Positions 44,988 to 54,593 of a DNA stretch of 64,000 nucleotides are shown here, in pieces. The position numbers and the translations under genes are program-made. The notes below the pieces were generated by a model. That model saw nothing but the letters and a program-made list of their open reading frames with translations, did no database searches and had not been told where the DNA came from. Each line of letters begins with the position of its first letter. Position 1 is the stretch's first letter. This stretch comes from Nostoc sp. B(2019) (lineage in GTDB: Bacteria; Cyanobacteriota; Cyanobacteriia; Cyanobacteriales; Nostocaceae): positions 186,001 to 250,000 of the forward strand of contig NZ_WVID01000001.1 in assembly GCF_010091925.1 (NCBI RefSeq). Reading direction: 5' to 3'.

Positions 44988-45946
44988 ACTCATATCAGGT
45001 TTTGAAAAAAACTTTCCGATGATAGAGGCGGATTTGTCCGTGAAGCTAGTTTGGCTAATTAGCTCTATTATTTAGAATAGCGATCGCCATTTTGTACAGT
45101 AGAGTAGATTTTATACTTTCTATCTAAATCGTAGTGTCTTTTTACAACATCTTAATAAGTTTTATAAAAATATTTGCGTTTTTAACAACGAACCTATCAA
45201 ATCAAACTTGGCAGACTACTAGGAATATAAAATTAACCCTTTCAAGGTGACTCGTAAAATCTCATTTCTTCTCTCTGTGCCTCCGTGTCTCTGTCTTGAA
45301 AAGTATGAGCGCCTAGGTTGGGCTGCGCCAACGCCGGTTCGCCTTTGGCGTTCCCGCAGGGTAGCCGGCACTCATACTTTTCGCTGCGGTTTATAAATTA
45401 TTTCTTTAACCACACAAAAAAGTCCGAGTGGAACTTTAACAGAACACAGAGATAAGAGGTTATGGAGGTCTTTATTTGCCAGAATTTTTCCCTACATTTG
45501 AAAGGGCTGGAATATCAAACTTACACACTGTAAAAATTGAGTATTATGTATACCAAATAGTTGATTGTTTCTGTCAAGGCGTAAATTATCAATAGATATT
45601 AAGTTTTTTATGAGTTTTTATATGAGGTTTCTATGAGTTATATGGGTTTGATTAACATTAAATTTAAGCTAATATCTTTTAGTTAAATTAAAAGGTATAA
45701 AAACAAATGTTTTCCTCTTTAACAATGACATAGCAACCAGTAGTAATCAGAGATGGTTTCAGGTAGGGCTTTATTCACAAAATTAAATTTTTGTCAATAC
45801 ATTAAGTCCTAGAACAATCAATATCAGATGAGTATTTTTAGTTATTTTATACTAACTCCCAATAGCTATACAGACACTATTTCATAGAAAATATAAAGTA
45901 TAAAATAATACTAAAGTTTTTACTTTTCCAGTGAGGTTTCGTAGAA
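44988..45946. other. about 960-bp intergenic region
   Basis: Contains one hairpin repeat (45292-45388) and otherwise AT-rich sequence. No gene recognised. It lies upstream of the small ORF and hetZ and may hold their promoters. A HetR-type GGG-N5-CCC site was looked for and not found. Confidence 0.4.
45292..45388. repeat. hairpin repeat with 12-bp arms
   Basis: GAAAAGTATGAG (45298-45309) is inverted at 45371-45382 (CTCATACTTTTC), enclosing CCTAGGTTGGGC and a GCGTTCCCGCAGGGTAGC block. The outer edges (CTCTGTCTTGAAAAGT and ACTTTTCGCTGCG) equal those of the repeat between devB and devC, and the inner GCGTTCCCGCA.GGGTAGC block recurs at 47622-47640. Confidence 0.7.
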
Positions 45947-46177
45947 ATGAAACTTATACTGTTAAAACAACGTCTGAACATTAAGTTAAATTATATTCGT
46001 TCCTTAAAATTGGGTGCGAAATGTTCAGATTTTTCAAACCTCTATCCGGCAAAAGTCTATCTCTTTCTTGACTCTGGGAAGATTGCTATTCTCAGTTCGC
46101 AAAACATAACTTTACAAAAACTCGAAATTAACAGAATTGACGAAAATGCCTTAGAGACAGTGATTTCCGGTACTTGA
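45947..46177 (+). CDS. small ORF upstream of hetZ
   Basis: A 76-residue basic protein (LKQRLNIKLNYIRSLKLGAK) with a GAGG-like site before its ATG. In Anabaena PCC 7120 a small gene, asl0098, precedes hetZ; position and size here agree, but I cannot confirm sequence identity from memory. The end (KLEINRIDENALETVISG) reads as a strand and a helix. Confidence 0.45.
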   Translation: MKLILLKQRLNIKLNYIRSLKLGAKCSDFSNLYPAKVYLFLDSGKIAILSSQNITLQKLEINRIDENALETVISGT

Positions 46178-46329
46178 AAATTAAAAGCAAAATGCAATGC
46201 AAAAATTTCTGCATAAATCTAGTAACTCAAGACGTAATAAAAGTGGAATCACTGAGATATTTTCATGAAATTCATGAAATCCGGGGCAACTGCCAGTTAA
46301 AAAATTAAGTGGGAGAAATGGGGGTTGTG

Positions 46330-47505
46330 ATGCAAACTTTAAAATCGAGTTTCGAGGAGCGCAATCTCGCTATGGCAACGGATGTGGAAAAACTGGCGCT
46401 ATATTGGCGAAAGCGGCTAGCTGCCGAATGTCCTGAACAAAGTGAGGCGGCTAGGCAAAGTATTCTTTTATGGTTGTTAGGAGCTGACTCCAAGCGGTTT
46501 GATCTGCTCAACCCCAAAGAACTCGATATCGCCAAGCAAGCGATGGAATATCGCTGGAGGATTTTACGTCAACGCTACTTAGGGATGGGGCGAGAACGCG
46601 CTTATCGCAACTTGATAACTCGGCTGGGAAGTATAGTGACGTTACGCAATAAGATCCAGACTTGGATTGCTCTCAGCCGCGATCGCCAGCGCAGTGTCAT
46701 GGATGTGTTGCAAGAAGTACTCCAAGAATTGCTGCAAAGCGATACCTACATGCAGCAGCAAATGGCTGACATTGCAGAATGTACCACCGATAAACGATTG
46801 CGGGATACTCTGCTGTTTGCCAGTGTAGAAGAGTATTGTTTACGTCCAGTACGCAATCAACCCCTATTGGTTTACCGCTTTGTAAATTATTTGCGTCGTA
46901 CGCAGCGTGGCGGTTTAACCCAAGTGCCAAGCCGGGACTTGATTAGGTTAGTTTCAGAAGAAATTCTGACAGACGACACTGACAACCGAGTTAACTTAGT
47001 GGATAGTCAGGCGATCGCAGAATATCAAGAAACACAACAACTAGAAGAACAGCAGGTGCTACGTCAGGGAGTACAAAAAGAATTTGAAAATTATTTACAA
47101 GAAAACTTGGGAACAGAGGCAGTAGAGTGGCTACGACTGTATCTGCAAGGTAAGTCTCAAGAAGAAATCGCCCAAAGATTGAACAAGCAGATTAAGGAAG
47201 TATACCGACTCCGAGAAAAAATTAGTTACCATGCCGTGCGCGTCTTTGCTCTAAAAAGTAAGCCAGAACTCGTGGATAGTTGGCTTTCAATTTCTTTGCA
47301 AGAAAATAACTTGGGGCTAACACAGAACCAATGGCAACAACTTTATGAACAATTAACTCATCTTGGGCGGCAGATCCTAGATTTGCGGAGAGCGGGTAAC
47401 TCAATAGAAGCCACAGCCCAACAGTTAAAACTCAAAACCCATCAAGTAATGGGCGAATGGACAAAAGTCTATCTTGCAGCCCAAACTTTAAGAACTCAGG
47501 AATAG
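46330..47505 (+). CDS. hetZ: heterocyst differentiation protein HetZ
   Basis: A 391-residue soluble, helical protein (starts at 46309, 46318 and 46330 are in frame; GGGGG precedes the last). It fits HetZ in length and sequence style: FDLLNPKELDIAKQAMEYRW near residue 50, a helix-turn-helix-like GKSQEEIAQRLNKQIKEVYR near 275, and SIEATAQQLKLKTHQVMGEW near 365. HetZ is a DNA-binding regulator acting with HetR early in heterocyst differentiation. The next gene is patU-like, matching the known hetZ-patU order. A HetZ-related paralogue is the alternative. Confidence 0.75.
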   Translation: MQTLKSSFEERNLAMATDVEKLALYWRKRLAAECPEQSEAARQSILLWLLGADSKRFDLLNPKELDIAKQAMEYRWRILRQRYLGMGRERAYRNLITRLGSIVTLRNKIQTWIALSRDRQRSVMDVLQEVLQELLQSDTYMQQQMADIAECTTDKRLRDTLLFASVEEYCLRPVRNQPLLVYRFVNYLRRTQRGGLTQVPSRDLIRLVSEEILTDDTDNRVNLVDSQAIAEYQETQQLEEQQVLRQGVQKEFENYLQENLGTEAVEWLRLYLQGKSQEEIAQRLNKQIKEVYRLREKISYHAVRVFALKSKPELVDSWLSISLQENNLGLTQNQWQQLYEQLTHLGRQILDLRRAGNSIEATAQQLKLKTHQVMGEWTKVYLAAQTLRTQE

Positions 47506-47573
47506 CTAGATTCATCAAAAGTTGGCGAGAAACTCCAGAGAGCAAGTGGCGTGGAGAAGGATAGCCCTGCGCT

Positions 47574-47645
47574 CATGGGGAGCCAGTGCGTTGCGCGGGT
47601 TAAGAGCGTTGTTCGCTCTTAGCGTTCCCGCAAGGGTAGCAAGTG
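47574..47645. repeat. intergenic repeat with TAAGAGCG hairpin
   Basis: TAAGAGCG-TTGTT-CGCTCTTA (47601-47621) forms a perfect 8-bp hairpin; the following GCGTTCCCGCAAGGGTAGC matches the interior of the 45292-45388 repeat. It lies in the 537-base gap between hetZ and patU. Confidence 0.6.
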
Positions 47646-48042
47646 TTGTCGTAAAGCAATGGCGTGGAAACCCCCTACCGTGCTAACTCACCGCCCACCA
47701 ACTTAGGGTATTAGGGATTGGGCATTGGTGACTGAAGATTTTTGGGTTTGGGTTGATCCACATCTAAAATTCATCCTCTACCCACCTCTACTTATGTGTA
47801 GTTTTATGTGTACTTATGGCAGTACTCGTTTAAATAAAATACAACGAGGTGATGGGAAGTATATCCTGTAGCTCATACTTATCAGTATTTAAGTTTCTGA
47901 TACAGGTGTAATTATGTATTCATCCCCATCAGGAATGGAAATAGTTTAATTTTTAACAACTCAACAAAGTATCTTTATTAACAGCCTACTAAATTAAAGG
48001 CAAGATATATAGTATAAGAGCAAACACCAAGTAATCATACTT
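47646..48042. other. upstream region of patU
   Basis: AT-rich toward the gene. The gap between hetZ and patU is too long for simple read-through coupling, so patU probably has its own promoter. No operator recognised. Confidence 0.4.
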
Positions 48043-49320
48043 ATGTTGTCTTCAGAGGGCAAACCAACTCATACCGCAGCAACTATGAAGCAAGTGCTAA
48101 CCACCACTCAAACTAAGTGGGAACAAGGAGGCGATACTCCAAGAGAGTTACTGAGTGATCGCCAGCAAATATTCCAGCTAATTGATACTTTGTTGTCATT
48201 TGAAGCTTGCCTATACCACCAGATTTTGCCCTTTGCATTAAAAGACAACAACCTCTTACTGGGTATGGTTCATCCACAAGACAGTGAGGCCTTAGATTAT
48301 GTTGGGCGCATTTTGTCTTATATTAATTGCTCGATGGTAGCTAAGGCGATCGCAGCTGACACTCACCGGACAATACTGTCAGCCTACCTCAACCACAAAA
48401 ATACATCCGTGCCAGCCAAACCAGCAGACTTTTCCTCAAAAAAGAGCGCAGCTACAATTACTGACAAACCTATTCCCTCTAAAGATACTGACTCTGAATC
48501 ACATCAACCGCCAATATTGATGATGCCTCAGACCCAAAGTCCTAAACATTCTTGGCAACGGGTAGATTTACCCCCAATTCCAGCCTCTCCAATTTCAGAC
48601 CTAAATAACTTGTCTAAAATTACCAACTTCTTGACTCCTGGCAATAGTGAGCAAGAGAAGAATACTTTTAAGACAGCATCGCCAGACAATTTACCCGTTT
48701 TACCAGCACAAGTTCCCGATTTATTTAGTCCTATTGCAATACTTCCGACACTACCACCCAAGAAATTACTAGAAGAATTACTAGGGCGAATTCTAGCTGG
48801 AGGCATTGGTCGGCTGTACTTAGAAAGGCAACCTTACGAAGGCAAAATACTGTGGAGTGATAATGGAGTCTTGCAGTCTGTTTTAGACAAACTGCCGCTC
48901 TCTGTTTTCCAAGGAGTACTCAATGAATTAAAGCGGTTTGCTTCCCTACCTGTTACTACGGTTGCAGAACCAAAACAGGTAGAAAAGGAATGCGTGTATC
49001 AACAAAACCGCCTGTTATTACGCTTGCGAATCATGCCGGGAATTTACGGCGAAGAGGCTACACTACAAGTGCTGCGGGGAGCAGCATTAAAGTTTTATCA
49101 ACAACAACAGTTGACGCGTCTAGGCCGCGATGCCTTGGGAATTGCTCAACAACTAAGCTTCAAGTTGCATGAACTACAAGAACGGCTTCTCTTGAATCCC
49201 AGCCTTGACTTTCAGCAATTAGAGGCTTTAGTTGCCTTAAATCAACTAGTGGAAAATTTAGACCAACAAATCAAAATACTCTCACTAGATAACAACGCAA
49301 CAACAATCAGCAAATCATAG
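48043..49320 (+). CDS. patU: PatU-like heterocyst pattern protein
   Basis: A 425-residue soluble protein. Residues about 40-115 resemble the MshEN/PilB N-terminal domain (ALKDNNLLLGMVHPQDSEAL), then a Pro/Ser-rich disordered stretch (about 125-230), then a degenerate GspE-type N2 region (KKLLEELLGRILAGGIGRLY) without Walker motifs, and a C-terminal helical tail. This is the architecture of PatU, which lies after hetZ in heterocystous species. In Anabaena PCC 7120 the gene is split into patU5 and patU3; here it is one frame, as in Nostoc punctiforme. Confidence 0.7.
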   Translation: MLSSEGKPTHTAATMKQVLTTTQTKWEQGGDTPRELLSDRQQIFQLIDTLLSFEACLYHQILPFALKDNNLLLGMVHPQDSEALDYVGRILSYINCSMVAKAIAADTHRTILSAYLNHKNTSVPAKPADFSSKKSAATITDKPIPSKDTDSESHQPPILMMPQTQSPKHSWQRVDLPPIPASPISDLNNLSKITNFLTPGNSEQEKNTFKTASPDNLPVLPAQVPDLFSPIAILPTLPPKKLLEELLGRILAGGIGRLYLERQPYEGKILWSDNGVLQSVLDKLPLSVFQGVLNELKRFASLPVTTVAEPKQVEKECVYQQNRLLLRLRIMPGIYGEEATLQVLRGAALKFYQQQQLTRLGRDALGIAQQLSFKLHELQERLLLNPSLDFQQLEALVALNQLVENLDQQIKILSLDNNATTISKS

Positions 49321-49519
49321 CTCTGTCAGTGAAACCGCTGATTTCGATCCCATACATAGTTGTTATTTTGTAATGGAACCCTAGAGCGACTGACCTTAGA
49401 GGTTCAGATCAAATATGTGCAAATTTTGCGCCCGTATTCTCCATAAGATTACGGTTTAAACAAACTTATAGTAGCAAAGTTAATTTTCCGCTCTTGAATC
49501 CATTTCTTGCAAATATTTC

Positions 49520-50203
49520 ATGCACACTGAGGTTTTTAGTGAACTTTTCCCCTTAATGAGTACAGCCAATCCACAAACGCTGGAATGGCTGCTCAATGTT
49601 GCAATTGAACATGAATATCCGGCTGGACGAGCCGTTGTGATGGAAGATGCTTGGGGTAACGCCGTTTACTTAGTGGTTTCTGGTTGGGTCAAAGTCCGGC
49701 GTACCTCCGGGGAAGATTCAGTAGCTCTGGCAATTTTTGGTCGGGGCGATTTTTTTGGCGAAATGGCAATTTTAGATGAATCTCCCCGTTCAACCGATGT
49801 CATTGCCCTTTCACCCGTAAAGTTGCTGAGCATTTCCAGAGAGCGCTTTATTCAAATATTGTTCAAAGACCCACAGTTACATCATCGGATGCTGCAATTA
49901 ATGGTGCGGCGATTGCGGCAAATCAACCTGCGTTTGCAAATGCGGTCTTCACCACCAGCAGTCAAACTTGCTTATACCCTAGTGACTTTAAGCGAAAGCT
50001 ATGGTCAAGAATCAAATCTAGGAAGGGAAATTTATAACATTCCCTTCAAAGATTTAGCAGAGGTGACAGAAATCGGTGTTGAAGAAACCACGAAAATCAT
50101 GGAAAAGCTCCACGAAAAAGGGTGGATCAAAATTGACAACGCCAACAACATTATTTATCTTGTGAACTTCAAACAGTTGATGAATTTGGCTGGGAAAGTC
50201 TAA
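49520..50203 (+). CDS. Crp/Fnr-family transcription regulator
   Basis: A 227-residue regulator. The cyclic-nucleotide-binding fold (about 15-130) has the FFGEMAILDESPRSTDVIAL segment equivalent to the cAMP pocket (Arg-Ser at the phosphate site), followed by the dimer helix and a winged helix (DLAEVTEIGVEETTKIMEKL). No Fe-S Cys ligands are present, so it is not an FNR-type oxygen sensor. It may bind cAMP. It follows the patU gene by 200 bases; no functional link is shown. Confidence 0.85.
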   Translation: MHTEVFSELFPLMSTANPQTLEWLLNVAIEHEYPAGRAVVMEDAWGNAVYLVVSGWVKVRRTSGEDSVALAIFGRGDFFGEMAILDESPRSTDVIALSPVKLLSISRERFIQILFKDPQLHHRMLQLMVRRLRQINLRLQMRSSPPAVKLAYTLVTLSESYGQESNLGREIYNIPFKDLAEVTEIGVEETTKIMEKLHEKGWIKIDNANNIIYLVNFKQLMNLAGKV

Positions 50204-50338
50204 TTAGTGCTGAAGCGCGGTAGCGGAGCGTTTAGCCCGTATTGAGTGTTGCGTCAACAGTCCACAGTTTTTGACTATTGACTAATGGCTGTTGACTAAT
50301 GACTATTAACTAATAACTCAGAACTCAGCACACTCAAG

Positions 50339-52120
50339 ATGACTGAAGCAACAGCACCTCGCTCCAACACCCACATCCAGCAAACTGGGCCGACGATTCA
50401 TTACCAGGTAGCAATGCCCTCACCAGAAACTCATCTGTTTGAGGTGACTTTAAGCCTTGGGGATTACCCCTCACCGATTCTCGATTTAAAACTGCCAGTA
50501 TGGACACCCGGCTCCTATTTAGTGCGAGAATACGCCAAAAACTTACAGGAATTTACAGCTTTTAGAGGGAATGAGCCTTTACCTTGCCGGAAGATCAGTA
50601 AAAATCACTGGCAGATAGAGAAAAGTGGTGTTTCAGAATTAACTGTGCGTTACCGCATTTTCGCGAATGAGTTATCGGTACGGACAAATCATTTAGATAC
50701 CACCCATGCCTATTTCAACGGTGCGGCACTATTTTTTAGAATACCTGGTTGGGAGAAACAACCCATTCGCGTTACCATCGTGCCACCACACCCAGAATGG
50801 CAAATAACTACTCCTCTCCCACCAGTTGAACAAGAGGCTAATACTTTCCTGGCTGGCGATTTTGATACTCTTGTCGATAGTCCGTTTGAAATTGGTCGCC
50901 ATCAGTTGTATCAATTTGAAGTGTTGGGAAAACCCCACGAACTGGCCATCTGGGGACAGGGTAACTTTGATGCTCAGCGGATGATAGCTGATATTCAGAA
51001 AATTATCCAAGCAGAAGCACAGATGTTTGGCGGTTTGCCATATAAACGATACGTATTTCTACTACATTTATTTAGCCAAGCTTTTGGTGGTTTGGAGCAT
51101 AAAAACTCCTGCTCCCTAATTTACCAGCGTTTTGGGTTTCGCGCTCAGGATAAGTACGATCGCTTTCTTCAATTAGTGGCGCACGAATTCTTTCACTTGT
51201 GGAATGTCAAGCGAATTCGCCCAAAAGCACTAGAGGTTTTTGATTACGACCAGGAAAATTACACACCCTCTTTATGGTTTTGTGAGGGGACTACTAGTTA
51301 CTACGACTTGTTAATTCCTTTGCGAGCAGGAATTTATGATGTGAAGTCCTATTTGAATAATCTGGGCAAGGAAATTACCAGATATGAAACTACACCAGGG
51401 CGCAAGGTACAACCCGTTGCTGAGTCCAGTTTTGATGCCTGGATTAAACTCTATCGTCCAGATGCCAATAGCGGTAATTCCCAAATTTCCTACTATTTGA
51501 AAGGAGAAATGGTATCGTTGTTGCTGGATTTACTCATTCGCTCTAATCATGACAATCAGCGTTCTCTCGATGATGTCATGCGGAAAATGTGGCATCAATT
51601 TGGGCAAGCTGAAATTGGCTATACCCCCGAACAGTTGCAGGAAATCATAGAATCTGTAGCGGGAATTGATTTGAATGATTTCTTTAAACACTATATTAAT
51701 GGCACTGACGATTTACCCTTCAATCAGTACCTAGAACCGTTTGGCTTGCAGTTAGTAGCTGAACACGAGGAAGAACCTTATTTGGGTGTGAAAACAAATA
51801 CCGAAAATGGGCGGGAGATAATTAAGTTTGTCGAGGCGGGTTCACCTGCACAAGCAGCAGGAATTGACGCAGGCGATGAGCTGCTAGCAATTAATGGGAT
51901 TAAGGTGACAGTGAGTAGCTTAAGCGATCGCCTCAAAGATTATCAACCAAGTGATATCATCCAAGTCGCAGTTTTTCACCAAGATGAACTGCGTATTTAC
52001 TCTATTACCCTAGCTCCACCACGTCCCACTCGGTATCAGGTAAAACCTGTTGATCATCCTAACTCTACGCAGCAGCAAAACTTTGCTGGATGGCTTGGCG
52101 TAACGCTCACAACTCTTTAA
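50339..52120 (+). CDS. M61 family metallopeptidase with PDZ domain
   Basis: A 593-residue soluble peptidase (glycyl aminopeptidase family). The zinc site is VAHEFFHLWNVKRIRP (HExxH plus the later Glu in WFCEGTTSYY). The PDZ domain lies at about residues 470-555 (YLGVKTNTENGREI, GSPAQAAGIDAGDELLAING). No signal peptide was seen. Its substrates in cyanobacteria are unknown. Confidence 0.9.
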   Translation: MTEATAPRSNTHIQQTGPTIHYQVAMPSPETHLFEVTLSLGDYPSPILDLKLPVWTPGSYLVREYAKNLQEFTAFRGNEPLPCRKISKNHWQIEKSGVSELTVRYRIFANELSVRTNHLDTTHAYFNGAALFFRIPGWEKQPIRVTIVPPHPEWQITTPLPPVEQEANTFLAGDFDTLVDSPFEIGRHQLYQFEVLGKPHELAIWGQGNFDAQRMIADIQKIIQAEAQMFGGLPYKRYVFLLHLFSQAFGGLEHKNSCSLIYQRFGFRAQDKYDRFLQLVAHEFFHLWNVKRIRPKALEVFDYDQENYTPSLWFCEGTTSYYDLLIPLRAGIYDVKSYLNNLGKEITRYETTPGRKVQPVAESSFDAWIKLYRPDANSGNSQISYYLKGEMVSLLLDLLIRSNHDNQRSLDDVMRKMWHQFGQAEIGYTPEQLQEIIESVAGIDLNDFFKHYINGTDDLPFNQYLEPFGLQLVAEHEEEPYLGVKTNTENGREIIKFVEAGSPAQAAGIDAGDELLAINGIKVTVSSLSDRLKDYQPSDIIQVAVFHQDELRIYSITLAPPRPTRYQVKPVDHPNSTQQQNFAGWLGVTLTTL

Positions 52121-52267
52121 TAAAGAGATTGGGGATTGGGTATTGGGGACTGGGTATTTAGGTACTTATTATTTATTCACCTTGTCTCCCTAGTCACCAG
52201 TCACCAGCCCCTAGTCTCTAGTCCCCAGCGATGTACTGAGTTTCGACTGCGCTCAACTACCGCTTGT

Positions 52268-52303
52268 CGTACCCCTACGCAAAAGCCAAGCTAAGCGTAG
52301 CGT
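52268..52303. repeat. 36-bp dispersed repeat, copy 1
   Basis: CGTACCCCTACGCAAAAGCC then AAGCTAAGCGTAGCGT. It matches 59856-59891 with about two differences. It ends in the GCGTAGCGT core of the repeat family seen in kdpA and elsewhere. Confidence 0.7.
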
Positions 52304-52333
52304 CCCGCAGGGAAGTGTCCCCAGTCCCCACTT

Positions 52334-54115
52334 CTAACGCGTTCCCACCGCTCCAGAGTAAACTAAACCCCGTTGCAGATCCAGCGTCAGAATCGCCCCA
52401 TCTCGAATTACTTGCGTCGCCTGTTTCACACCGACAATCACTGGCACACCGAGACGCAAACCGATCACCGCTGCGTGACTTGTGAGACTCTCATCTTCGG
52501 TAATAATCCCGGCAGCTTTACGAATCACCTCTACATAATCGGCATTAGTGCGGGAGGCAACCAAAATATCTCCGGGATTAAAGTTACTCACATCCATGCT
52601 AGTTTGAGCCACCCGTGCGCGACCACTCACCGAACCTTGCCCCAGACCAATTCCGTGACCTAGTACTGCTGTCACCACCTCAACCTTAATCAAATCCGTT
52701 GAACCAGAAATTCCTTGGAGTGTGCCGGCAGTCATCACCACTAAATCGCCTTCAGACAATAACTGATTTTCCTGAGCTACGTTGATGGCAGCTTGAAATG
52801 TCTGACCTGTGGAAGGTAATCCTAGTACTAACAAGGGTTTCACTCCCCACACCATCTGTAGCTGCCGTGCCACATTCACATGTGGTGTCACGGCCAAAAT
52901 CGGTGTCTGAGGACGGAACTTAGAAACATTGCGAGCTGTTGCACCTGTTTGCGTGAGGGTCATGATTGCCGCTGCTCCCAGTTGCTCGGCAATTTGACCT
53001 ACAGCTTGACTAATAGCATTAGGAATGGAACGCCTAGTATCTTTTAAAGAACGTAAGTTTGAGTTTTGGGATTCCTCCTGCTCCATACGCTCGGCAATAC
53101 GTGCCATTGTTGCCACTGCTTCCACTGGGTAACTACCGACAGCAGTTTCATTAGAAAGCATCACTGCATCTGTGCCATCTAAAATCGCATTTGCCACATC
53201 CGACACTTCGGCGCGAGTGGGACGCGGGTTGCTCACCATACTGTCTAACATCTGGGTAGCTGTGATGATCGGAATCCCTAAGCGATTTGCAGTCGCAATC
53301 AATCGCTTTTGCAGTACCGGAACATCCTCGGCTGGCAGTTCCACGCCCAAGTCGCCTCTGGCAACCATTACACCATCACACAAAGCCAGAACTGCCTCCA
53401 TTTGTTCAATGGCTTCATGTTTTTCAATTTTGGCAATCACTGGCACTTGTTTGCCTGTGCTAGAAATTAGCTCTTTAATTTCTATCATATCCAGCGGATT
53501 GCGGACAAAAGACAGTGCTACCCAATCTACACCCTGGTCTAGACCAAACATTAGATCTTCGCGGTCTTTGTCGGTCATTGCCTTAATCGACAAGTAAACT
53601 CCCGGAAAGTTTACACCTTTGTTGTTAGAAAGTTTACCAGGCACAGTGATGCGACAATGCAAATCACCTTTGTCACGGTTAATTTCCTCCACCAACATTT
53701 CTACTCGCCCATCATCGAGGAGGATTTTTGCGCCAACCGGGACTTCTTCGGCCAAATAATCGTAGGTGACGCAGCTAATTTCCTCTGTGCCGATAATCGG
53801 GCGATTAGTCAAGGTGAAGCGATCGCCTTTTGCCACGACTATATACCCGTTTTCAAACTTCCCCAAGCGAATCTTTGGCCCTTGCAAATCTTGAAGAATA
53901 GCTACTGGCTGATTTAGTTCAAAAGCGGTTTGCCGAATTAAGCGAATGTTACGTTGATGGTCAGCGTGAGTTCCGTGAGAAAAGTTTAGCCGCAGTGTCG
54001 TTGCTCCCGCTTCGATGATCGCCTTGAGCATTTCTGGGCTGCTGGTGGCGGGGCCAATAGTAGCGACAATTTTTGTCCGGCGTGGAGAATCTTTTAATTG
54101 CATATTATATTGCAT
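52334..54115 (-). CDS. pyk: pyruvate kinase with C-terminal PEP-utiliser-like domain
   Basis: A 593-residue glycolytic enzyme making pyruvate and ATP from PEP. Catalytic blocks: TIGPATSSPEMLKAIIEAG, the ADP/metal region PVIAKIEKHEAIEQMEAVL, MVARGDLGVELPAEDVPVLQ and TATQMLDSMVSNPRPTRAEV. After the usual end (about residue 475) a domain of about 110 residues carries DESLTSHAAVIGLRLGVPVI, the phosphohistidine-type swivelling domain found in many cyanobacterial and Bacillus pyruvate kinases. A second Met (residue 5) is an alternative start. Confidence 0.93.
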   Translation of the reverse strand: MQYNMQLKDSPRRTKIVATIGPATSSPEMLKAIIEAGATTLRLNFSHGTHADHQRNIRLIRQTAFELNQPVAILQDLQGPKIRLGKFENGYIVVAKGDRFTLTNRPIIGTEEISCVTYDYLAEEVPVGAKILLDDGRVEMLVEEINRDKGDLHCRITVPGKLSNNKGVNFPGVYLSIKAMTDKDREDLMFGLDQGVDWVALSFVRNPLDMIEIKELISSTGKQVPVIAKIEKHEAIEQMEAVLALCDGVMVARGDLGVELPAEDVPVLQKRLIATANRLGIPIITATQMLDSMVSNPRPTRAEVSDVANAILDGTDAVMLSNETAVGSYPVEAVATMARIAERMEQEESQNSNLRSLKDTRRSIPNAISQAVGQIAEQLGAAAIMTLTQTGATARNVSKFRPQTPILAVTPHVNVARQLQMVWGVKPLLVLGLPSTGQTFQAAINVAQENQLLSEGDLVVMTAGTLQGISGSTDLIKVEVVTAVLGHGIGLGQGSVSGRARVAQTSMDVSNFNPGDILVASRTNADYVEVIRKAAGIITEDESLTSHAAVIGLRLGVPVIVGVKQATQVIRDGAILTLDLQRGLVYSGAVGTR

Positions 54116-54593
54116 AGGAGCTGAAGTTAGGGAGCTATCTAGGAAGTCATCGTAACTTTAAGTGGCATCTCCTTTTCAGTCACAGCTATATCAATGATTT
54201 AAACAGTTAGAGAGGGGAGTGGGGGTAGGGGCCCCCTCTGGGTTTAGGGGCTGTGGGGAAGTGGGAGAGTGGAGGAGTGGGGGAAGTAAATGAACAATTA
54301 CTTCTGTCCCCTCTCCCTTTCCCCCTACCTTCTCCTCTTGTCTCTCCTCTTCCCTAGAGGCTGTGAGATAGACTAGATATTGTTAATAGATCTTTGTAAA
54401 GGAAGGTTTCTCCCATTAACTCTTTGGCACTTGTCATACTTCATTCATCAGCAAAGACTTAGGTCTCGTCTGGAATCATAACGTTATTCATCTGCTGATT
54501 ATGCAAACCAGAGATAAATATTGCTATACAAAACTTTATTATTCCTAGTCTTTATCGTATATTCGTAATGCTTTGATAAAAAAGGAGTCAAGA
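54116..54593. other. about 480-bp intergenic region, divergent promoters
   Basis: Between pyk (minus) and crtR (plus). It contains a G-rich run (54208-54290) and a C-rich run (54300-54345) of the kind frequent in Nostoc spacers, then AT-rich sequence. AAAGGAG at 54582-54588 is the crtR ribosome binding site. No gene seen. Confidence 0.45.
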
